27,543 nucleotides of DNA from CAZXBB01 sp964638815 (GTDB lineage: Bacteria > Planctomycetota > Phycisphaerae > Phycisphaerales > SM1A02), in assembly GCA_964638815.1 (NCBI GenBank), contig CAZXBB010000090.1:1-27543 (forward strand). Reading direction: 5' to 3'. This document shows, piece after piece, positions 22,569-27,543 of this stretch. The position numbers and the translations under genes are program-made. Numbering within the stretch: the stretch's first letter is position 1; every line of letters begins with the position of its first letter. The notes under the pieces are model-generated. The model ran no database searches. It saw nothing but the letters and a program-made list of their open reading frames with translations, and was not told the DNA's origin.

Positions 22569-23267
22569 TCACGCCACGCGTCCCTGGTGCAGCTCCACCA
22601 CGCGATCCGCGCGGTCCGCGATCGCCTTGTCATGCGTGACCATCACGATCGTGAGGCCCGCCCGGTGCTGGGCCGCGAGCAGGTCGAGAATTCCGGCGCC
22701 CGTGTGCTCGTCGAGGTTGCCGGTGGGCTCGTCGGCGAGGAGCACGTCGGGCTCGTTCATCAGGGCCCGTGCGATGGCCACGCGCTGACGCTCGCCGCCC
22801 GAGAGCTCGCGCGGGCGGTGACGCAGCCGGTGACCGAGGCCGAAGGAGTCGAGCAGCTCCTTCGCCCGCGAACGCAGCGCGCTGCGCCGCGAGTAGTACG
22901 ACCACCGGTGGAGACCGACGAGCCCCGGCAGGAAGGTGTTCTCAAGGACGTTCAGCTCGGGCAACAGGTGGTAGAACTGGAAGACGAAACCGATCGCGCG
23001 GTTGCGATACCGGTCGCGCTCGCGCCGCGAGCGCTCGGGGAGCGGCCGGTCGCGGTACACGATGCGGCCGCCGTCGAGGTCGGGCCGGTCGAGGTCGCCG
23101 AGGAGGTGGAGCAGCGTGCTCTTGCCCGATCCCGAGGAGCCCAGGACCGCGACCCATTCACCGTCGCCCACGCTGAGCGACGCCCCGCGCAGGACCGGCA
23201 CCTCGACCCGTCCCATGCGGTAGGTCTTCGCCACGTTCTCCGCGCGGAGGATCGACCCGTCACTCAT
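22569..23267 (-). CDS. lolD: LolD/MacB-type ABC transporter ATPase
   Basis: A 232-residue nucleotide-binding subunit that energizes release of lipoproteins (LolCDE) or a related MacB-type export process. Walker A is GSSGSGKST (43-51), the Q-loop Gln97 is in FVFQFYHLLPELNVLEN, the signature is LSGGE (155-159), Walker B LLADE (176-180), then PTGNLD and the H-loop His212. FYHLLPELNVLENTFLP is typical of the LolD/MacB/FtsE group. Relative to E. coli LolD there is a short basic insert (HRWSYYSRRSALRSRA, 120-135). Its ATG overlaps the end of the permease gene by 8 nt (ATGAGTGA), so they form one transcript and surely one complex. LolD is preferred over MacB because the partner is a LolC/E-type permease. 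Confidence 0.88.
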   Translation of the reverse strand: MSDGSILRAENVAKTYRMGRVEVPVLRGASLSVGDGEWVAVLGSSGSGKSTLLHLLGDLDRPDLDGGRIVYRDRPLPERSRRERDRYRNRAIGFVFQFYHLLPELNVLENTFLPGLVGLHRWSYYSRRSALRSRAKELLDSFGLGHRLRHRPRELSGGERQRVAIARALMNEPDVLLADEPTGNLDEHTGAGILDLLAAQHRAGLTIVMVTHDKAIADRADRVVELHQGRVA

Positions 23268-24921
23268 AGCGCAGCGCCTTCACAGGATCGGTGTCCGCGG
23301 CTTTCGTCGCGGGGATGAACGCACCCAGGACGCTGAACAGCACCGCCCCGATGATCGTCGTCCACGCCGTGCGGTAGTCCACGTGGTTCGGGATCTCCGA
23401 GAAGTAGTACACCGACGGATCCCAGATGAGGGTTCCCTTGTGCTGCATCAGCCCGAAAGCGACGCCGACGAGGACGATGCAGAGCAGCGACCACAGGACC
23501 ACCGGGAGCATCGTATCGCGGAAGCTGCGCACGACGACCATCACGCCCGCAACCGCGGCGAGCGAGAACGCGCCGATCCACGCCCATGCCGGCGCCTGCT
23601 CGCCCATCGCCGTGTGGATCGCGTTGATGTTCCGCACCACGAGGTAAGCGAGCCCGAGGCCGAGGATCGATCCGATGACGCCGATGATCGCACCGTAGCG
23701 AAGGAAGATGAGCGTGATGCCCAGACGCGACGCGCCGACGGAACGGAGGATGCCGATGTCGCGCGTCTTCTCGTAGACGATCGCCCAGAAGATCGAGAGC
23801 ACGAGCCCCGCGCACACCAGGTAGATGATCGAGAACAGCACGCGCATGAGCTCGCGCTCCTTCTCGATCGGGTTGATGAACTGCGCCTGCTGCTGAAGCC
23901 AGGTCTCGACCACGACGCCCGCGCCGGCCGGCGGCGGCACGCTCGACGGAGGAACGGTGTCGTCGTTCTGGAGCTCGTCACGGTACGCGGCGTACGCCTC
24001 GGCGACGCGGTCGCGCAGCTCGAGCGGGGTGACGCCCTCGGCCGCGCGCACGAGCACCATCGTTGCCCGCGCGGGATCGATCCGCCCGGTCTCCTCGCCC
24101 TCGCGGTCAACCTCCGCCGCCGCGTCGAGACGCAGCATCTCCTGCGCGACGCCGAGGGGGACCATCACGCGGCGCTTGTCGATGAGGAAGACCCCGGACA
24201 GGAACTCGTTGACGACCTGGAAGCCCCTCGTCTCCGGTTCGAACGGGCTCCCGCCCGTGCCGATCGGCACGAGCGTGAGCCCGACCTCCTTCCCGGGCAT
24301 CCACCAGAACCCGGCCGTGCCGGCGGGCATGTAGCTGCCGTCGCGCTGGCGGTCGTTCGCGATCGACACGTGGATGCCGAGCACAATCGCGAGGCGATCG
24401 TCGGCCGCGCGCATCGCCGCGGCGTCGGCCATCGTCGCCTCGAGGATCTCCGGCCCGGCGGAGTCGATGAGCTGGCGCCGAAAATCGTACGCGGACATTT
24501 CCTTGAGCTCGGGCCCGGTCGGCGGTCTCCAGTACAGCGTCTCGATGTACCCGGTGACGCGGGCGAAGCTCTCGGCCTCGATCCCCCAGACCTGCACCTC
24601 CTCCGACTTCTTGTGCTCCCCGAGCGGGTACGGCATCCGCAGCAGGCCGAACGCGTCCACGACCGGCGAAGCCGCGGCCGCCTCGGGCAGCGCCTCGATG
24701 CGCGCGATCAGCCGTTCGTACGCGGGGATTCCGCTGATCGAGTACGACACGACGACGTCGCCCATGAGCGTTCGCCCCGAGTTCTTGACCATCTCGAGGA
24801 AGCCGGTCATGACCGATACCACGATGATCACCAGCGCAACGCACAGCGCGACGGCGGCCACGGCGATGAGCGGGATGACGCGGGTGGTCAGATAGCGGTT
24901 GGTGAGGAGGACGTGATACAT
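23260..24921 (-). CDS. LolC/LolE-type ABC permease
   Basis: A 553-residue inner-membrane permease. The N-terminus (MYHVLLTNRYLTTRVIPLIAVAAV, first helix about 12-40, then VSVMTGFLEMVKNSG) and the C-terminal ALRYE are family hallmarks. A large periplasmic domain spans about residues 45-350. The C-terminal membrane part contains LFSIIYLVCAGLVLSIFWAIVYEKTRDIGILRSVGAS and LRYGAIIGVIGSILGLGLAYLVV as usual, then two further hydrophobic segments (WAWIGAFSLAAVAGVMVVV and LPVVLWSLLCIVLVGVAFGL) before the last helix. That suggests six rather than four helices. A single permease here implies a homodimer with LolD (LolF-like). An ATG at 24954 would add 11 residues; the later start is preferred because it matches the family's usual beginning. 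Confidence 0.85.
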   Translation of the reverse strand: MYHVLLTNRYLTTRVIPLIAVAAVALCVALVIIVVSVMTGFLEMVKNSGRTLMGDVVVSYSISGIPAYERLIARIEALPEAAAASPVVDAFGLLRMPYPLGEHKKSEEVQVWGIEAESFARVTGYIETLYWRPPTGPELKEMSAYDFRRQLIDSAGPEILEATMADAAAMRAADDRLAIVLGIHVSIANDRQRDGSYMPAGTAGFWWMPGKEVGLTLVPIGTGGSPFEPETRGFQVVNEFLSGVFLIDKRRVMVPLGVAQEMLRLDAAAEVDREGEETGRIDPARATMVLVRAAEGVTPLELRDRVAEAYAAYRDELQNDDTVPPSSVPPPAGAGVVVETWLQQQAQFINPIEKERELMRVLFSIIYLVCAGLVLSIFWAIVYEKTRDIGILRSVGASRLGITLIFLRYGAIIGVIGSILGLGLAYLVVRNINAIHTAMGEQAPAWAWIGAFSLAAVAGVMVVVRSFRDTMLPVVLWSLLCIVLVGVAFGLMQHKGTLIWDPSVYYFSEIPNHVDYRTAWTTIIGAVLFSVLGAFIPATKAADTDPVKALRYE

Positions 24922-25238
24922 GGAAGCTGTCGGCTCTTCGCCCGCATTCTGCATGGACCGGATCGTCCGGCGGGCGATCCGCTCGCGGCCCGCCGCGCCG
25001 GTTGCATGGCCCGGTCCTGGTGTGAAGGCCGTGATTCAGTCTCCGGGGCCGGCCATGGTTCGGGCGATGACTCCGACGACGATTCGGGCGATGACTCCGA
25101 CGATGACTCAGGCGATGGTTTCGGCGATGGTCCGACGATGATCCGACGATGATCCGGCGATGATCCCGGCGACCCGGCGACCCGGCGACCCGCTTCATGC
25201 ATCATGCAGGCTGGCCGTTCGCCATCAGCTTACCGGAT
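24922..25238. other. Intergenic region without a supportable gene
   Basis: This 317-bp gap between the permease and nnrE genes, both minus strand, contains the tandem-repeat cluster at 25060-25188 and otherwise nothing that I can recognise. Frames crossing it give only low-complexity Asp/Ser/Gly or Pro/Ser/Glu peptides. Confidence 0.7.
25060..25188. repeat. Composite tandem-repeat block: 24-bp, 11-bp and 8-bp units
   Basis: Three units of 24 bp (25060-25083, 25084-25107, 25108-25131; the third is diverged) run directly into three units of 11 bp, CCGACGATGAT x2 and CCGGCGATGAT (25132-25164), which run directly into three units of 8 bp, CCCGGCGA x3 (25165-25188). The shared GCGATGA or GACGATGA core suggests each array grew from the edge of the previous one. 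Confidence 0.92.
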
Positions 25239-25955
25239 TCACAGCCGCTCCCGCCCGAAACGCTCGGCCAGCTCGCGCGGGGCCCCGATGTCGCCGATGA
25301 CGACGGTGCCGATGTACGGGCGCGCGTGCTCGCGATCGAAGCCGGGCTTGGGGCCGACGAAGGAGACCGTGCGCGTGGCGCGGACGGCGACGCCGTACGT
25401 CTTTCCCGTGTCGCAGTCGAGGCCCGACGGGATGTCGACGGCCAGCACGGGAACGCCCGCGGCGTTGATCCACTCGATCACCCCGGCCGCCGGGCCGGTG
25501 ACGTCGCGGTCCAGCCCCGTGCCGAAGATCGCATCCACGATGAGGTCCGCCGCCGGACAGCCGCGGAGATCATCCGGACCGACCTCCTCGATCCGCATGC
25601 GATGACACGTTCGCCGGTTCGTCCCCGCGTCGCTCGTCGGCCGCGGCTCGCCGAGGACGACCATGATCGGCCGAACGCCGGCGTTGTGCAGATGCCGGCC
25701 GAGCGCCCACCCGTCTCCGCCGTTGTTGCCGGAGCCGCACGCGATCAGGACGATCGGCTCCGGCTCCTCGCAGTGCTCCAGCATCGACAGCGCATTGCGC
25801 GCGAGCGCAAGGGCGGCATTCTCCATCAGCACGATGCCGGGGATGCCGTACTCCTCCGTCGCAGCGCGGTCGAGCTTGCGCGACGAGGTCCGGTCGAGCA
25901 CGAACACGGGTCGGGCCGGGACGGCGGGACGCGTGGATGGCTCGGGCGCGGTCAT
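25239..25955 (-). CDS. nnrE: NAD(P)H-hydrate epimerase (YjeF_N)
   Basis: A 238-residue metabolite-repair enzyme that interconverts R and S hydrates of damaged NADH/NADPH so that the dehydratase NnrD can restore them. Motifs seen: GSGNNGGDGWALGRHL (74-89, nucleotide binding), DAIFGTGL (141-148, catalytic Asp141) and VDIPSGLDCDTG (173-184), followed by FVGPKPG. Only the epimerase is encoded; in many bacteria it is fused to NnrD, which is not in this window. The ATG at 25953-25955 is chosen because TAGAAT lies 7 nt upstream and the longer frame crosses the divergent promoter. The enzyme is thematically close to nadB but 8 kb away. The permease gene follows after a 317-bp gap. Confidence 0.9.
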   Translation of the reverse strand: MTAPEPSTRPAVPARPVFVLDRTSSRKLDRAATEEYGIPGIVLMENAALALARNALSMLEHCEEPEPIVLIACGSGNNGGDGWALGRHLHNAGVRPIMVVLGEPRPTSDAGTNRRTCHRMRIEEVGPDDLRGCPAADLIVDAIFGTGLDRDVTGPAAGVIEWINAAGVPVLAVDIPSGLDCDTGKTYGVAVRATRTVSFVGPKPGFDREHARPYIGTVVIGDIGAPRELAERFGRERL

Positions 25956-25962
25956 CGGGCCC

Positions 25963-25968
25963 ATTCTA
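25963..25968 (-). promoter_or_regulatory. Putative -10 box of nnrE
   Basis: TAGAAT on the minus strand, 7 nt before the ATG. Leaderless spacing; no -35 match. Confidence 0.5.
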
Positions 25969-26062
25969 ACCGCGCAGGCCGGGAGCTCGGGGAGAGTTCG
26001 CCGCAGAGGCCGCGAAGCCCCGCCGCGAGCCTGCATCCCGCGTGAGCTGATTGATATCGCCC

Positions 26063-26126
26063 CCGGCACCCGCCCCCGGCACGCGGCCCGGCACCCGGCC
26101 CGGCACCCGCCCCCGGCGCCCGGCAC
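26063..26126. repeat. Array of CCGGCAC elements at 12-13 bp steps
   Basis: CCGGCAC starts at 26063, 26076, 26088, 26100 and 26120, with a CCGGCGC variant at 26113. It lies directly upstream of the glycosyltransferase start and the TACACT box, so it could be a set of protein-binding sites or simple slippage in GC-rich DNA. Confidence 0.75.
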
Positions 26127-26132
26127 TACACT
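26127..26132 (+). promoter_or_regulatory. Possible -10 box of the glycosyltransferase gene
   Basis: TACACT. It is 2 nt before the first ATG (26135) and 11 nt before the second (26144). If it is the -10 box, transcription begins after the first ATG and the second would be used, with almost no leader. Confidence 0.35.
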
Positions 26133-26134
26133 CC

Positions 26135-27355
26135 ATGCCGCCGATGCCATTCCTGCCGTACATCGCCTGGCCCCTTCTCGCCCTGGCGGGCGTCGGCCTG
26201 GTTCTCTGGCTCGTCGTCCTGGTGCGCGTGGCGCGCATGCGTCTGACGCAAAGCAGCATGCGCGCCGGTCTCGACGGCCCCGGGGAATCCGCGGGCGCGT
26301 CGCCGTCGGTCTCCATCGTCATCCCCGCCCACAACGAGGAGGCGGTCGTCGACGCCTGCGTCCGGTCCCTTCGCGCTCAGGATTACGAGCCGATCGAGAT
26401 CATCTTCGTCCTCGACCGCTGCACGGACGCCACGCTCGCCACGCTGCAACGCCACGCCGACGCCGACCGCCGCGTGGTGCTGATCGAGAACGAGACCTGC
26501 CCCGACGACTGGGCCGGCAAGTGCCACGCCGCGCGTCTCGGAGCGGAGCGCGCGACCGGCGACTACCTGCTGTTCGCCGACGCGGACACGCGGTTCGCGC
26601 CGGACCTCGTTCGCGCCGCGGTGACGCTGGCGCGGCGACGGGACCTCGCGTTGCTCAGCATCCTGAGCACCCTCACCTACGGTCACCGCTTCGAGCGTGT
26701 CGCGCAGCCCGTGGCGTCGATGAGCCTGATCGGCATGTTTCCCGTCGAGCGCGTGAATCGACGCGAGGGCGCCCGACCGTTCGCCAACGGGCAGTTCATG
26801 CTCTTCGCGCGAAGCTGGTACGAACGCATCGGCGGGCACGCGAGCGTCAAGGGAGACCTCCTGGAGGACATCGCCTTCGCGCGGCGGATCGACGACGCCG
26901 GCGGCGCGGGCGGCATCTTCTTCGCGGACGGGATGCTCACGTGCGCGATGTACGACTCGCTCGCCGAGCTGAAGACGGGCTGGAAGCGGATCTTCATCGA
27001 GGCGTGCAAGCGCAAGCCCTCGCGTCTGCGGAAGAACGGCCTGCGCACGTTCGCCGGCGGCGTCGTGCTGCCGGCGGCGCAGCTCGGGGCGCTCGTCGCC
27101 GGCGTCGTCGCGCTCCTGACCGGCGACGTCGCGATCGGGGCGGCCCTCGTCGCCACGGTCGGCGCGGGCTGGCTCGCGCAGTTCGCGGCGCTCGCGCAGA
27201 TCTACCGCCTCAGCGGCGCGCCGGCGAGCGCGGCCGTCTTCTACCCCATCGGCGCGTGGATCGTCGCCGGAATCATGATGGACGGAGCGAGCGATCTCGT
27301 GAACCGCCGGGCGATTCCGTGGGCTGGACGGAGCTACGTGCTGGAGCCGCGTTAG
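26135..27355 (+). CDS. Membrane-bound family 2 glycosyltransferase
   Basis: A 406-residue inner-membrane GT-A enzyme (403 if the ATG at 26144 is used). An N-terminal helix (about 8-32) is followed by the catalytic domain: VSIVIPAHNEE (59-69), VLDRCTDAT (92-100), metal-binding DAD (149-151) in LLFADADTRF, NGQFMLF (218-224) and the catalytic LLEDIAFARR (242-251). Three C-terminal hydrophobic segments (about 307-330, 335-357, 365-383) and the ending PWAGRSYVLEPR match the membrane group that includes CrtQ and the hopanoid-associated HpnB. DDWAGKCHAARLGAERATGDYLLFADAD fits the same group. The acceptor lipid is unknown; a hopanoid or carotenoid is possible given shc, but shc is 14 kb away. It diverges from nnrE. 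Confidence 0.88.
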   Translation: MPPMPFLPYIAWPLLALAGVGLVLWLVVLVRVARMRLTQSSMRAGLDGPGESAGASPSVSIVIPAHNEEAVVDACVRSLRAQDYEPIEIIFVLDRCTDATLATLQRHADADRRVVLIENETCPDDWAGKCHAARLGAERATGDYLLFADADTRFAPDLVRAAVTLARRRDLALLSILSTLTYGHRFERVAQPVASMSLIGMFPVERVNRREGARPFANGQFMLFARSWYERIGGHASVKGDLLEDIAFARRIDDAGGAGGIFFADGMLTCAMYDSLAELKTGWKRIFIEACKRKPSRLRKNGLRTFAGGVVLPAAQLGALVAGVVALLTGDVAIGAALVATVGAGWLAQFAALAQIYRLSGAPASAAVFYPIGAWIVAGIMMDGASDLVNRRAIPWAGRSYVLEPR

Positions 27356-27407
27356 CCGGTGCCCGGCCGCGGCCGACCCGTGGACTGGCGCAAGGCGGGC
27401 GACCGGA

Positions 27408-27543
27408 TCATGCATGAAGCCGGTCAGTCTGGCGGCGGTAATCGAGATCAGGCCGGCTCGCCGGGTGTTCGGCCACGTACTCCGTCGTCCAGCATCCGAC
27501 CCAGTGCCCAGGCTCGACCTCGAACAGCGTATAGTCGCCGCCT
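27408..27543 (-). CDS. Possible C-terminal end of a gene cut by the window edge
   Basis: On the minus strand a frame enters from the right edge and runs 44 codons to a TGA (27408-27410). The peptide (GGDYTLFEVEPGHWVGCWTT..., ending RRQTDRLHA) is rich in aromatic residues and looks protein-like, but third-position GC is lower than in the other genes and 44 codons without a stop is weak proof in GC-rich DNA. No family recognised. The next sequence would decide. Confidence 0.35.
   Translation of the reverse strand, partial: GGDYTLFEVEPGHWVGCWTTEYVAEHPASRPDLDYRRQTDRLHA

Noticed and set aside
23383..25152. Open frame on the plus strand ending in an Asp/Ser/Gly-rich tail
   Set aside because: The tail is the tandem-repeat block read in one frame, and the rest is antisense to the permease. 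It is not an SD-repeat surface protein.
25060..25188. CRISPR-like array
   Set aside because: Units are directly adjacent with no unique spacers, differ in length, and no cas gene is present.
1..27543. tRNA, rRNA, integrase or attachment sites
   Set aside because: No recognisable tRNA-like or rRNA sequence, no recombinase, and no change in base composition that would mark a transferred island.

Overview
The window looks like a stretch of chromosome from a high-GC, diderm bacterium, most likely a planctomycete of the Phycisphaerae type. This is inferred from several things together: a pseudopilin with an AFTIIELLVV start and a C-terminal YDGHV motif, a squalene-hopene cyclase, a LolD/LolCE-type exporter, an LpxL-type acyltransferase, a large signal-peptide protein with HExxH, and very GC-rich third codon positions. 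I see no integrase, transposase, phage gene, CRISPR array, tRNA or rRNA. It reads as housekeeping chromosome with repeat-rich intergenic regions.

Layout. 51-5707 is a long minus-strand series: PilB/GspE ATPase, a 267-bp repeat-bearing gap, a membrane-anchored coiled-coil protein, an LpxL-type acyltransferase, a single-domain response regulator, and two overlapping small genes of unknown function. 5792-8516 is plus strand: lysine 6-aminotransferase, then the pseudopilin and a clear terminator. 8716-11962 holds a FIST-domain protein and squalene-hopene cyclase, diverging from a 31-bp gap. 12085-14189 (minus) holds RluA-type pseudouridine synthase and a Tat-exported alkaline phosphatase. 14321-17876 (plus) is a translationally coupled trio: a beta-propeller lipoprotein, NadB and a second lipoprotein. 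17885-20955 (minus) holds ClpC and an 88-residue cysteine-rich membrane protein. 21170-22543 (plus) is an exported gluzincin-like protein. 22569-25955 (minus) holds NnrE, a LolC/E-type permease and its ATPase. 26135-27355 (plus) is a family-2 glycosyltransferase. The right edge may hold the tail of another minus-strand gene.

How the genes fit together. Much of the content concerns the envelope: hopanoid cyclization, acyl transfer, lipoprotein export, pilus or type II secretion machinery, a membrane glycosyltransferase and exported hydrolases. NadB, NnrE and lysine aminotransferase are metabolic; ClpC is proteostasis.

Most notable signals: (1) five genes have a TANNNT box only 6-8 nt before the start codon, as in leaderless transcription, while others have a normal Shine-Dalgarno; (2) convergent shc and the phosphatase each end in a hairpin plus a G-quadruplex motif on the sense strand, arranged tail to tail; (3) the coiled-coil protein ends in a BRCT-like region; (4) a cluster of three different tandem repeats lies at 25060-25188. 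No wholly new multi-gene system can be shown from the sequence alone.
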